The translations under genes and the position numbers were made by a program. 27,628 nucleotides of DNA from NCBI GenBank assembly GCA_002492295.1, contig DKYC01000046.1:1-27628 (forward strand), read 5' to 3'. The notes beneath the pieces were generated by a model. It searched no databases, was not told the DNA's origin, and saw nothing but the letters and a program-made list of their open reading frames with translations. Positions 14,815 to 23,117 of the stretch are shown here, piece by piece. The stretch's first letter is position 1. The number at the start of each line of letters is the position of its first letter. Source of the stretch: Lachnospiraceae bacterium UBA7110 (GTDB lineage: Bacteria; Bacillota; Clostridia; Lachnospirales; Lachnospiraceae).

Positions 14815-16143
14815 ATGGAAGATACAATATCCTTTCAGAAATATAAGATGGTAATCAACAAAAGCTTTTTCAAAAAGCTTGGCAAGGTTGAGAACGTCGT
14901 GGGACTTACAATTGAATCTTCGGGACCGGATGCCAAATTGGGGGATATGTGTAAAATTTATACGGATTCCGAGAAAAAACACGGTGTCTTGGCGGAGGTT
15001 GTGGGTTTTAAGGACAAAAAAACACTTCTGATGCCCTATGAGGATACGGAAGGCATCGGGCTTGGCTGTATTGTGGAAAATATGAATTATCCGCTGAGCG
15101 TGTCGGTGGGGGAAAGTCTTCTCGGAAAGATTTTGGACGGTCTTGGCCGCTGTGTGGACGGCTTCGTGCCCGATCCCCATACGGTAAAGCGTTATCCGCT
15201 GGAGGCAGCGCCGCCCGACCCGATGAGCAGGACGATTATCAGCGACGTGTTATCCCTTGGCGTGAAGGCGGTTGACGGGTTAATTACGGTCGGCAAGGGA
15301 CAGCGTATCGGGATTTTTGCAGGATCCGGCGTCGGAAAATCAACGCTGATGGGAATGTTTGCACGAAACACAAAGGCAGATATCAATGTCATTGCACTGA
15401 TTGGAGAGCGTGGACGTGAGGTCAGGGAATTTATAGAAAGGGACTTGGGCGAGGAAGGTATGCGGCGTTCGATTGTCGTGGTGGCAACCTCCGACAGACC
15501 TGCCCTGGAGCGCAATAAGGCGGCAAAGACAGCGACGGCAATTGCCGAGTATTTTCGGGACCAGGGAAAGGATGTCCTTTTGATGATGGACTCCCTCACG
15601 CGTTTTTCCATGGCACAAAGGGAGATTGGACTTGCGACGGGCGAACCGCCGGTTACAAGGGGATATCCGCCAAGTGTATACTCCGAGATGCCGAAGCTTT
15701 TAGAGCGTGCGGGCTGTTCCGAGAAAGGCTCGATTACAGGACTTTACACGGTCCTTGTAGAAGGCGAGGATTTCAACGAGCCGATTACCGATACGGCGCG
15801 AAGCATTTTGGACGGTCACATCATGCTGACAAGAAAGCTTGCCAACAGAAATCATTATCCGGCAATCGATGTATTGCAGAGTATCTCAAGGTGTATGTCC
15901 ATGATTGCGGACCGTGACCATAAAAAGGCGGCAGGAAAGTTAAAGAACATTATGGCTACCTATAATGAAGCGGAGGATCTGATTAACATCGGCGCTTATA
16001 AGAAAGGCAGCAATGCGAACATTGACAGGGCAATTGATATGATTGATGACGTAAACGAGTACCTTTTGCAGTCTACTGACGATAAATTCAGCTTTGAGGA
16101 AGCGGTAGAGCAGTTGGAGAGTCTGTTCCGGGAAGAGGAATGA
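14815..16143 (+). CDS. fliI: Flagellum-specific ATPase FliI
   Basis: F1-type ATPase of the flagellar type III export apparatus, 442 residues. Walker A is GSGVGKST at 170-177. Walker B is DVLLMMDSLTRFSMAQREIGLA, of which LLMMDS carries the aspartate. ALIGERGREVREFI, and EPPVTRGYPPSVYSEMPKLLERAG, are diagnostic for FliI/YscN rather than for F1 beta subunits. The N-terminal beta-barrel and C-terminal helical domain (ISRCMSMI...FREEE) complete it. It forms a hexamer with FliH and FliJ, encoded on either side. The ATG lies behind AAGGAAG. Confidence 0.98.
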   Translation: MEDTISFQKYKMVINKSFFKKLGKVENVVGLTIESSGPDAKLGDMCKIYTDSEKKHGVLAEVVGFKDKKTLLMPYEDTEGIGLGCIVENMNYPLSVSVGESLLGKILDGLGRCVDGFVPDPHTVKRYPLEAAPPDPMSRTIISDVLSLGVKAVDGLITVGKGQRIGIFAGSGVGKSTLMGMFARNTKADINVIALIGERGREVREFIERDLGEEGMRRSIVVVATSDRPALERNKAAKTATAIAEYFRDQGKDVLLMMDSLTRFSMAQREIGLATGEPPVTRGYPPSVYSEMPKLLERAGCSEKGSITGLYTVLVEGEDFNEPITDTARSILDGHIMLTRKLANRNHYPAIDVLQSISRCMSMIADRDHKKAAGKLKNIMATYNEAEDLINIGAYKKGSNANIDRAIDMIDDVNEYLLQSTDDKFSFEEAVEQLESLFREEE

Positions 16144-16180
16144 TTGAATTTGGAGATTGCTGATATCATGGAGGAATAGA

Positions 16181-16636
16181 ATGGCAGTTTTTCGTTATAA
16201 GATGCAGGGCATTCTCGATATCAAGGAAAAGCTTGAGAATAAGGCAAAGCAGGAATTTGCCGAGGCAAATATGAGGCTGGATGCCGAAAAGAAAAAGATG
16301 GATGAACTGCAGGCAAGACGTTTTTTCTACATGCAGGAGGGAGTAAAGCTGCGCATGGAGATCATTGACGTGCGCAAGATAAGGGAAAACAAGATTGCAG
16401 TACTGAAAATGGATGAGTATATTGCCAATCAGAAAAAAGAAATTGCGCGTGCCGCGAAAGCCGTCGAAAAGGCAAGGGCGGCTCTGCAGGAAGTGATGCA
16501 GGAGAGGAAGGCGCATGAAAAGCTGAAGGAAAGTGCATTCGAGGAATTTTTAAAGGAGGAGCAGGCGGCGGAGAGTAAGGAAATCGACCAGCTCACCTCG
16601 TATACATATGGACAGAAACTAATGGACGAAAATTGA
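16181..16636 (+). CDS. fliJ: Flagellar export chaperone FliJ
   Basis: A protein of 151 residues that is almost entirely charged coiled coil (AVFRYKMQGILDIKEKLENKAKQEFAEA at the start, of which FRYKMQGILDIKEKLE is the FliJ signature). FliJ stalks insert into the FliI ring and pass chaperone-substrate complexes to the export gate. I chose the ATG at 16181, with GGAGG (16170-16174) 6 nt upstream. An earlier in-frame TTG at 16157 lacks a comparable site. Sequence conservation is low in this family, so position (after fliI) adds much of the confidence. Confidence 0.9.
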   Translation: MAVFRYKMQGILDIKEKLENKAKQEFAEANMRLDAEKKKMDELQARRFFYMQEGVKLRMEIIDVRKIRENKIAVLKMDEYIANQKKEIARAAKAVEKARAALQEVMQERKAHEKLKESAFEEFLKEEQAAESKEIDQLTSYTYGQKLMDEN

Positions 16637-16678
16637 AAATAAGATTTTCGATTCGGGGAAAGGAGTATAAGTAGAGGG

Positions 16679-17551
16679 ATGGCACGTAAGGATGAAAACT
16701 TAAGTCCGGAGGAGGAGCAGCTTAAACAGATAAAGGAAGATCAGAGGGCATTTAAGCGGGAACAGAAAAATCAGAAAAAAGAGGCAAAAAGACGCGCCAG
16801 GGAGCTCGAAAATCAGGAGAGGGAGCTTGATGAGCAGATTGACGGGACAAATGCTTCGGTTGTGGTCGTAACCATATTTATTATTGTGATATGGCTTGGA
16901 ATTCTGTGTCTGCTTGTCAAAATGGACGTAGGCGGTTTTGGCTCAAATGTGCTTACACCGATGTTAAAGGATGTGCCTGTTATCAATAAAATACTTCCTT
17001 CCGAGTCTGGTGTGGAGACCACAAAGGATAAGGCGTATGGCGGTTACAGCAGTATTAAGGATGCCGTTGGGCAGATTGACAGCTTAGAGCAGCAGATAGA
17101 ACAGCTTCAGAATACGAATACCTCTTATTCGGAACAGATTGACGCATTAAAGGCAGAGGTGCAGCGCCTGCAGACGTTCGAGGACAATCAGGTGGAATTC
17201 CAGAGAATCAAAGAGCAGTTTTATGAGGAAGTCGTATACGCCGAGAACGGTCCGGGGGAGGAGGCATACCGCAAGTATTATGAAGAGATGGATCCGACAA
17301 CCGCGGAGGCATTATACAAACAGGTTATTCAGGAAGAGGCAGTCAATAACAGGATGAAGGATTATGTCGCTACTTACAGTAATATGGACGCGGCAAAAGC
17401 AGCAGCAATTTTAAGCGCAATGACAGATAATTTAGACCTTGCGGCGGAAATTCTGGAGAGCCTTTCTTCTTCGTCAAGAGCATCCATTATGGCGGAGATG
17501 GATCCTTCCATTGCGGCAAGACTGACAAAGATTATGAATCCGAACAGCTAA
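16679..17551 (+). CDS. ylxF: YlxF/MotE-like flagellar membrane protein with MgtE-N-type C-terminal domain
   Basis: A protein of 290 residues. It begins with a highly charged cytoplasmic coiled coil (about 1-58), followed by one transmembrane segment (about 60-82, VVVVTIFIIVIWLGILCLLV). A second coiled coil (about 130-175) follows, and then a helical region (about 200-288) with YSNMDAAKAAAILSAM and MDPSIAARLTKIM, the repeated pattern of the MgtE intracellular N-domain. Proteins of this build occur between fliJ and fliK in Firmicutes (B. subtilis ylxF) and resemble MotE, a chaperone for motor proteins. It is not a magnesium transporter, as the channel domain is absent. AAGGAG lies about 14 nt from the ATG, which is longer than ideal. 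A later start is not obvious. Confidence 0.8.
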   Translation: MARKDENLSPEEEQLKQIKEDQRAFKREQKNQKKEAKRRARELENQERELDEQIDGTNASVVVVTIFIIVIWLGILCLLVKMDVGGFGSNVLTPMLKDVPVINKILPSESGVETTKDKAYGGYSSIKDAVGQIDSLEQQIEQLQNTNTSYSEQIDALKAEVQRLQTFEDNQVEFQRIKEQFYEEVVYAENGPGEEAYRKYYEEMDPTTAEALYKQVIQEEAVNNRMKDYVATYSNMDAAKAAAILSAMTDNLDLAAEILESLSSSSRASIMAEMDPSIAARLTKIMNPNS

Positions 17552-17564
17552 AAGACTAATGCAT

Positions 17565-17573
17565 TTATGTAAA
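17565..17573. promoter_or_regulatory. TTTACATAA motif (reverse orientation) before fliK
   Basis: TTATGTAAA, an exact copy of the motif seen upstream of flgB and motA, lies 14 nt after the ylxF stop. No convincing promoter was found beside it. Confidence 0.3.
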
Positions 17574-17589
17574 TTCGTCGATATATAGA

Positions 17590-17635
17590 ATGTAAACGCT
17601 GCCAAAGCAGCTTAAGGCTCTTTGGCGCATTACAT
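17590..17635 (+). other. Long imperfect stem-loop between ylxF and fliK
   Basis: GCCAAAG (17601-17607) pairs with CTTTGGC (17620-17626). Inside, AGC/GCT closes a TTAAG loop after one bulged C. Outside, GC/GC and ATGTAA/TTACAT extend the stem to about 18 bp with small interruptions. No T tract follows, so an mRNA-processing or stabilising structure is more likely than a terminator. Confidence 0.6.
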
Positions 17636-17674
17636 ATAAAAGAACCTTGAAAAGTAAAGAAAGGAGGAATGACA

Positions 17675-19273
17675 ATGGCGGTTAAGACCGTAAATGCCCA
17701 GGGCTTTGATGTGACAATGGCACTCGGGCAGACAGCACAGGTAAGACAGACTGCAGCGAACGGCTCACAGAGCTTTGGGGAAGTCTTAAACAAGGCAAGC
17801 AGTGAAATGACGGAGAAAAGCCAGTCAGTTGCGAAAAACGAGGAACCAACAAAGCCGCAGACAGAAACAGGCAGCAAAAAGACAGAGGACTTGGAAGAAA
17901 ATCCAAAGCAGACGGACAGCATGGAGGAGACAGAGGCTTCACCGGAGGCTGTAAAGGAAGTCGTAAAAGAACTTGTTGACGATGCTGACAGTATGGAAGC
18001 AAAAGACATGCCTGACGAAAAGCCGGTTGTGATACAGACGCAGGAAGAACCTGATAACATGACGACAGAGCAAATCGCGGATGCGTTGTCCCGGATTATT
18101 GAACAGATTAAACAGCTGCTTGGCGTAAGCGACGAGGAAGTGCTCGCAGGAATGGAAAGCATCGGCATGGAGCAGGCGGATCTGTTAAACATCGATAATG
18201 TGGCACAGCTTCTGACAGCGGTTGCAGGTGAGGGAGAGACAATCAGCTTTGTGACAAACGAGGATTTATATGCGGCCCTGCAGGAGATGACAACAACTGT
18301 AGAACAGGTATCATCGCAGCTTTTGGAGGATACAGGACTGACGCAGGAGGAACTTGACGCAGTGCTTCAGAAACTGATGCAGATGCCAAAACCAGTACAG
18401 GAAGAACCGTTACAGCCAATAGAACCTGATGGGGAGCCGGGAGTAACTGATACGGTCAACAAAGACGCGGTTTTGCCACAGAAAGAGGTTCCGACAGTTG
18501 TGATTGAAGAGAATGCGGCACCTATGCAGGAAAAGGAAACGGCGCACAAGCAGTCGGCGGCAGAAACGGTGCAGAGGCAATATGAAAATCAGCAGGAGAA
18601 TCCGACAAACGGCACGGTAAAGTTACAGTCCCAAAAACCGGAGCATGAGGCAGGCAGACAGGGAAAATCAGATGATTTTAACGGTCAGCAGGGTACAGCG
18701 TATCGTTTTGGCGACAACCTTGAGGCTTTTAAGGAGACGACACAGACCGCAGCGCAGATACCGGTAAGCTACACTTCGCAGACGGTAGACAGCATTATCA
18801 GACAGCTTGCGGATTTTGTAAAAATTGTCAGAAATGAAAAGCTTACGGAAATGGAGCTTCAGTTACATCCGGCAAGCCTTGGGACAGTAAATGTATCGCT
18901 TGTTACGAAGGGAGGATCCGTGACGGCGGAGTTTACGACGCAGAACGAGGCAGTGCGGGCGGCAATTGAGTCGCAGGTTTCACAGCTGGTTACAAACCTG
19001 GAGGAACAGGGCGTCAAAGTAGAAGCCGTTGAAGTATCCGTGGCAAGCCATGAAATGGAACGGAATTTGGAAGAAGACAGCCAGAACGACCAAAGCAGGC
19101 AGGAGCAGGAAGAACGGCAGCGTGTTCCGGGAACACGAAGAAACAGCATCAATTTCAACTCATTTGCCGACGGCGATGAGATTGCCGAGGAAATGCAGGG
19201 CGCTGATGATGCGACGAGGATTGCGATGGAACTGATGGCGGCAAACGGGAATTCAATGGATTTAATGGCTTAA
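17675..19273 (+). CDS. fliK: Flagellar hook-length control protein FliK
   Basis: The ruler and export-specificity switch for hook length, 532 residues. Most of the protein is low-complexity, Glu/Gln/Thr-rich and probably unfolded (about 1-360). The conserved C-terminal domain (about 375-475) has the FliK core ELQLHPASLGTVNVSLV, then AEFTTQNEAVRAAIESQV and LEEQGVKVEAVEVSV. Two in-frame ATG codons are close together. The second (17675) has AAGGAGG at 7 nt, while the first (17669) is only one base from it. The protein lies directly before the hook cap and hook genes whose export it controls. Confidence 0.93.
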   Translation: MAVKTVNAQGFDVTMALGQTAQVRQTAANGSQSFGEVLNKASSEMTEKSQSVAKNEEPTKPQTETGSKKTEDLEENPKQTDSMEETEASPEAVKEVVKELVDDADSMEAKDMPDEKPVVIQTQEEPDNMTTEQIADALSRIIEQIKQLLGVSDEEVLAGMESIGMEQADLLNIDNVAQLLTAVAGEGETISFVTNEDLYAALQEMTTTVEQVSSQLLEDTGLTQEELDAVLQKLMQMPKPVQEEPLQPIEPDGEPGVTDTVNKDAVLPQKEVPTVVIEENAAPMQEKETAHKQSAAETVQRQYENQQENPTNGTVKLQSQKPEHEAGRQGKSDDFNGQQGTAYRFGDNLEAFKETTQTAAQIPVSYTSQTVDSIIRQLADFVKIVRNEKLTEMELQLHPASLGTVNVSLVTKGGSVTAEFTTQNEAVRAAIESQVSQLVTNLEEQGVKVEAVEVSVASHEMERNLEEDSQNDQSRQEQEERQRVPGTRRNSINFNSFADGDEIAEEMQGADDATRIAMELMAANGNSMDLMA

Positions 19274-19315
19274 AACAGGTTTTCGGTTTTAGGCAGAAAG
19301 GAAGGAGGATTATTC

Positions 19316-20104
19316 ATGGGCAGTTTAGTAGCTCCGGTAGGAGAAGACGGAAAATTACAGACACATACGGCATCGGGAGATTCCCTCAGCAGCAAAAGTA
19401 AAAAGAGTAACAGTACGGTTGACAGCGACATGTTTCTTTCCCTTTTGGTTGCGGAGATGCAGAACCAGGATCCCTTGGAGCCGACAACCAATACCGAGTG
19501 GGTATCCCAGTATGCAACTTTCACGCAGGTTGAGAAAATGGGTGAGATGGCGGAGTCGGTTGATTTGTTAAGGGCAAATGATTTAGTCGGCAAAGAAGTG
19601 ATTATGAAGGTGACAAGCGAGTCGACAGGCGATGTAAGCTATGCGAGGGGCACGGTTGACTTCATTACGGTTGAGAACGGAAAGCCGATTATTTGGATTG
19701 ACGATAAGCAGTATTCCATGGCTGATTTGGATACGGTAGTCAGCGGCGAGTATTCTTCGGCATACGATAAGTATGATACACTGTCAGCCATGTTAAAGGG
19801 GCTTCCGAATATTAAGTATGCGGATGATTCTTATGAAAATGTTATTAAAGGTGCGTATAAGTACTATAACACGATGAATGAATACGAGAAGAACTTTATG
19901 AATACCTATGGCGCGGATTTGCTGAAGGTGCTTGCGGAGTGGAAGGAAAAACTGACAAAGCTGGGCGTTGACTTCAGTGACGTGGAGCCTGAGGAAGAGG
20001 AAAAGGCAGCGACGCTTGATGATATTATGAAGAGCTTCAATACAAAGATGGACGCAATCATCGATAAGCTGAATCTTCTGACAAAACAGGAGGACGAAGA
20101 ATAA
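19316..20104 (+). CDS. flgD: Flagellar hook capping protein FlgD, with long C-terminal extension
   Basis: The scaffold for hook polymerisation, 262 residues. The N-terminal family motif is clear: DSDMFLSLLVAEMQNQDPLE, then NTEWVSQYATFTQVEKM. A short beta-rich part follows (LVGKEVIMKV... to about residue 145). Beyond that, about 115 residues do not resemble the usual FlgD hub domain. They are helical and charged, with a Tyr/Asn-rich portion (YDKYDTLSAMLKG, YKYYNTMNEYEKNFMNTYG) and an acidic tail ending KQEDEE. B. subtilis FlgD is only about 140 residues, so the extension is an addition of unknown role. The ribosome site is AAGGAGG. Confidence 0.92.
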   Translation: MGSLVAPVGEDGKLQTHTASGDSLSSKSKKSNSTVDSDMFLSLLVAEMQNQDPLEPTTNTEWVSQYATFTQVEKMGEMAESVDLLRANDLVGKEVIMKVTSESTGDVSYARGTVDFITVENGKPIIWIDDKQYSMADLDTVVSGEYSSAYDKYDTLSAMLKGLPNIKYADDSYENVIKGAYKYYNTMNEYEKNFMNTYGADLLKVLAEWKEKLTKLGVDFSDVEPEEEEKAATLDDIMKSFNTKMDAIIDKLNLLTKQEDEE

Positions 20105-20126
20105 GCGGTTTTGAGAAAGGAGCATG

Positions 20127-20549
20127 ATGATTGATATGAATGTAAAAAACAGTCAATTCCTTTCCATGGAACAATTACAGGACCAGTATTTAAACAGGCA
20201 GCAAAAGGTCGGATCAAACGCGAAGATGCCCTCGGGGATGAGCTTTGAGGAGGTTTTGCAGAAACAGCAGGCAAAGGAAACACAGGCAAGTGCTGCGCAG
20301 GTAAAATTTTCAAAGCACGCGGCAGGCAGGCTGAGCGACAGGAATATTGAGCTGACGGACGAGCAGATGGAAAGGCTGGGCGCTGGTACGAAAAAGGCGG
20401 GCGAAAAGGGCATCAGGGAATCCCTTGTGCTGGTTGACGAGCTTGCGTTTATCGTAAACACCAAAAACAATATGGTCATCACAGCAATGGATCAGACAGA
20501 AACGGATGAAAATATTTTCACAAACATTGACGGAGCCGTAATTATTTAG
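20127..20549 (+). CDS. Flagellar operon protein of the TIGR02530 type
   Basis: A protein of about 140 residues with a disordered first half and a conserved second half: VKFSKHAAGRLSDRNIELTD, then GEKGIRESLVLVDELAFIVN and NNMVITAMDQTE. This matches the family found between flgD and flgE in Bacilli and Clostridia. Its exact role is not established, but its position suggests a link to hook assembly. Three in-frame ATGs (20124, 20127, 20136) compete. GGAG ends at 20122, which favours the second slightly, but the choice is uncertain. Confidence 0.85.
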   Translation: MIDMNVKNSQFLSMEQLQDQYLNRQQKVGSNAKMPSGMSFEEVLQKQQAKETQASAAQVKFSKHAAGRLSDRNIELTDEQMERLGAGTKKAGEKGIRESLVLVDELAFIVNTKNNMVITAMDQTETDENIFTNIDGAVII

Positions 20550-20634
20550 AGCCGGACCTTTTAAGGAGGCTTGCAGCCCTTGAATGACGGATAGGGTGAA
20601 TACGGCAGATTATGATTTAGGAGGTCACTTAATT

Positions 20635-22689
20635 ATGATGAGATCACTTTTCTCTGGTGTATCAGGCTTAAAAGCACACCAGACAAGAATGGACGTTATT
20701 GGTAATAATATTGCAAACGTAAACACGACGGGTTATAAGTCGAAGGTATTGAACTTCTCGGATATGCTTTACCAGACGACACAGGCGGCATCCGGACCGA
20801 ACACAAATGCGGGCACCGGCGGTGTCAACCCAAGACAGATTGGTCTTGGCGTTAAGACGGCGGCAATCAACACGACGATTACGCAGGAAGGCGAGACACA
20901 GTCTACGGGAAACCCGTTTGATTTGAAACTGACGGGCGAGGCGTTCTTCGTGGTAAGCGACGGAACAAAGACTTATTATACAAGGGACGGGTCTTTTGAC
21001 GTTGACGAGGCAGGAAACCTTTGTATGGCAAGCACCGGATATATTGTGCAGGGCTGGCAGGTTGGTCCTGACGGGAACATTATGCAGGGTGCCGTGGGTG
21101 ATTTGAATGTAATGTCAAGGAACACTTATACCGCTGCAGCGACGACACAGGCTTCGGCGTCTGGTATTATTGATCAAACGGATACGAATCTTGAAACAGC
21201 AAACGGTAAGATTATGAATCTGCAGGTGCTTGATAATCTTGGATATGAGTATAACCTGCAGTTTGGCATTCTGCCGCAAACGGTTACGACGAATGGCACG
21301 AGGGATATTCATAATACGGAAAATGCATATAATCTTTCAGATTTATATAAGGTGGATACTTCAAAGCTTGAATATAGCTATATGACAGCCGCTGATCCTG
21401 CTAATAATATAGTAGCAGAAAAAAGAATTCTTTCTTCTGCTGACAGTCCTAAACTTATAGAAGCTCTTGATAAGACTGTTTGGGCATATTTTGCAAATAA
21501 TAGTGCTAATGCAGGTGGTGCTATTAGCGGTGCCCATGTTTTTGGAACAAAAGATGAAACGGTTAAGGTTGATATTGATAAATTTATAACTTGGTATAAT
21601 GCTAATAATAGCGATAAACTTACGCTCCTTCCTAATAGTAACCTTTCGGGACAGACACTTACGGTGGCCTTCTCTGGTGAAACAGGGTATGTGAAAGCAG
21701 ACCAACCGCCAACATATCCGTTAAGCTCTAGCACGACTGTTAGCAAGATTGATGATAAAGCATTTGCTCTTATTTACGATGACACTGCAGCAGCACAAGG
21801 TGGGGTAGTAACGTGCAAGCCTAAATATACAAATATTACAACTATTAAACAAGATTATGAAGATGATGACGAGAATGCCATAACGGATTATGTTTTTAAG
21901 GATGAGAATGGAAAGCCTATTGCAGATGCAAATAGTGCGCGCGACTTATATGGCGATATTGTTAAAGCAATTGTGCTGGGGGGGGAGAATGTCGGTATTA
22001 CGGATTCGTATATAACACAGGAAGCTAAGACTACAACATCAGTCGACCCCGGTCAGTATACAATCACGCTCCTTGGCATGAGCTCCTACGGGGAACCAGT
22101 AGACATCAGTACCTTGGTAAATAACGGCACAACGTCATGGAACTTATCATACAATCCGGATAACGGTGCGTTTGATTACGTGGGAGAAGCAGGAAACGAC
22201 AGCTTTAACCTTGCATTAAGCACACTTGACACAAAGTTCTCCAACGTGTCCGTTAATATGTCCGACACCACGAACCAGTTTAACGAGGGAAAATCTTCCA
22301 TCATGGCGGAAAAGGACGACGGACGTACAGTCGGCACCATGACAGGCGTATCCATTGCCAATGACGGTATGATTACGGCAAATTACAGCAACGGTATGTC
22401 GGCAGTCTTGGGACAGATTTGCGTCGGCACCTTTGCGAATGCGATGGGTCTTCAGAACGAAGGCGATAACCTGTATTCCCAGACGGCAAACTCCGGCGAC
22501 TGCCGTACCGTAGACATCAAGGCAAGCGGAACAGGCTATATGACAACCGGTGTGCTTGAGATGTCAAACGTAGACCTTTCACAGGAATTTACGAGCATGA
22601 TTACCACACAGAGAGGTTTCCAGGCAAACAGCCGTATTATTTCCGTATCGGATACGCTTCTTGAGGAGCTTGTAAACCTTAAGAGATAA
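20635..22689 (+). CDS. flgE: Flagellar hook protein FlgE, with large variable central domain
   Basis: The hook subunit, 684 residues, much longer than B. subtilis FlgE/FlgG (about 264) and than the 400 residues common in proteobacteria. The N-terminus has LFSGVSGLKAHQTRMDVIGN and NIANVNTTGYKS. The C-terminus has GVLEMSNVDLSQEFTSMITT and RGFQANSRIIS. Residues of about 224-469 (bases 21305-22040) form an insert that is AT-richer and uses codons such as GCT, CCT, AGT and ATA that are rare in the flanks. It contains a G8 tract at 21978-21985. The insert is probably the surface-exposed hook domain. AGGAGGT (20619-20625) is 9 nt before the ATG at 20635. A longer in-frame start (20584) would read through it. 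Confidence 0.95.
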   Translation: MMRSLFSGVSGLKAHQTRMDVIGNNIANVNTTGYKSKVLNFSDMLYQTTQAASGPNTNAGTGGVNPRQIGLGVKTAAINTTITQEGETQSTGNPFDLKLTGEAFFVVSDGTKTYYTRDGSFDVDEAGNLCMASTGYIVQGWQVGPDGNIMQGAVGDLNVMSRNTYTAAATTQASASGIIDQTDTNLETANGKIMNLQVLDNLGYEYNLQFGILPQTVTTNGTRDIHNTENAYNLSDLYKVDTSKLEYSYMTAADPANNIVAEKRILSSADSPKLIEALDKTVWAYFANNSANAGGAISGAHVFGTKDETVKVDIDKFITWYNANNSDKLTLLPNSNLSGQTLTVAFSGETGYVKADQPPTYPLSSSTTVSKIDDKAFALIYDDTAAAQGGVVTCKPKYTNITTIKQDYEDDDENAITDYVFKDENGKPIADANSARDLYGDIVKAIVLGGENVGITDSYITQEAKTTTSVDPGQYTITLLGMSSYGEPVDISTLVNNGTTSWNLSYNPDNGAFDYVGEAGNDSFNLALSTLDTKFSNVSVNMSDTTNQFNEGKSSIMAEKDDGRTVGTMTGVSIANDGMITANYSNGMSAVLGQICVGTFANAMGLQNEGDNLYSQTANSGDCRTVDIKASGTGYMTTGVLEMSNVDLSQEFTSMITTQRGFQANSRIISVSDTLLEELVNLKR

Positions 22690-22755
22690 GCATGAGAAGA
22701 ACTTCTAATCACTCGCAGCAAGGGCTGCTTCGCGAAGAAGTTCTAAGTCTCATGC
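22690..22755. repeat. Large inverted repeat with inner hairpin after flgE
   Basis: GCATGAGA/TCTCATGC and AGAACTTCT/AGAAGTTCT form a 17-bp stem broken by a 3-nt bulge. Inside, GCAGC-AAGG-GCTGC (22715-22728) makes a second hairpin, followed by TTCGCGAA. It begins right after the flgE stop codon. It could stabilise the hook mRNA 3' end or be a dispersed intergenic repeat. Confidence 0.7.
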
Positions 22756-22757
22756 AG

Positions 22758-22783
22758 GAAAAACGCAAAAGACGGCGTTTTTC
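22758..22783 (+). terminator. Intrinsic terminator 1 downstream of flgE
   Basis: GAAAAACGC pairs with GCGTTTTTC over 9 bp with an 8-nt loop. The T run is in the right arm, as in bidirectional A/T-flanked terminators. Confidence 0.65.
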
Positions 22784-22807
22784 ATTCGAAATATGTTGTA
22801 TAAAAGT

Positions 22808-22840
22808 AAAAAAGGCCCGCACAGGACAGTGCGGGCTTTT
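22808..22840 (+). terminator. Intrinsic terminator 2 downstream of flgE
   Basis: GCCCGCAC (22815-22822) and GTGCGGGC (22829-22836) form a perfect GC-rich stem with loop AGGACA. A-rich sequence precedes it and TTTTCT follows. It is the strongest terminator in the window and stands 42 nt before flbD. Confidence 0.85.
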
Positions 22841-22881
22841 CTAGGATAATATTCCTATTTCTGAAAAAGGGGGATTTTGCA

Positions 22882-23079
22882 ATGATAGAGGTGACAAAAC
22901 TCAACGGGACAAAATTTTTAATCAATTCAAATCTGATTGGGATGGTGGAGGAAACGCCTGACACGGTACTGACGCTGACGGACGGGCGGAAGGTGATTGT
23001 AAAGGAATCGCGGCTGGAAGTCAAAAACCTGATTAAGACGACAAGGCAGGAGTATTTTCAAAAGGGAAATATGGTATAA
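22882..23079 (+). CDS. FlbD/SwrD-family flagellar protein
   Basis: A small protein of 65 residues: MIEVTKLNGTKFLINSNLIG, then VEETPDTVLTLTDGRKVIV, the FlbD family pattern. In B. subtilis the homologue SwrD (YlzI) lies between flgE and fliL and raises motor torque. Here motA and motB follow directly, which fits a motor-power role. The ribosome site is AAAGGGGG. No promoter is visible between terminator 2 and the ATG. Expression may rely on read-through, or on a weak promoter upstream (TATAAA at 22799-22804). Confidence 0.88.
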   Translation: MIEVTKLNGTKFLINSNLIGMVEETPDTVLTLTDGRKVIVKESRLEVKNLIKTTRQEYFQKGNMV

Positions 23080-23080
23080 G

Positions 23081-23089
23081 TTTACATAA
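23081..23089. promoter_or_regulatory. TTTACATAA motif after flbD, upstream of the motA promoter
   Basis: An exact copy of the motif found upstream of flgB. With the inverted near-copy TTATGTAAC at 23152-23160 it brackets the two CodY-like boxes in front of motA. Confidence 0.35.
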
Positions 23090-23117
23090 ATAACCCACAA
23101 AATAGGGGAAATTGACA

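Noticed and set aside
17548..18192. Long open frame on the minus strand opposite ylxF/fliK, Ser/Cys-rich
   Set aside because: Composition (Ser, Cys, Phe) is what the antisense of Glu/Gln/Thr-rich fliK codons gives. No ribosome site and no recognisable domain.
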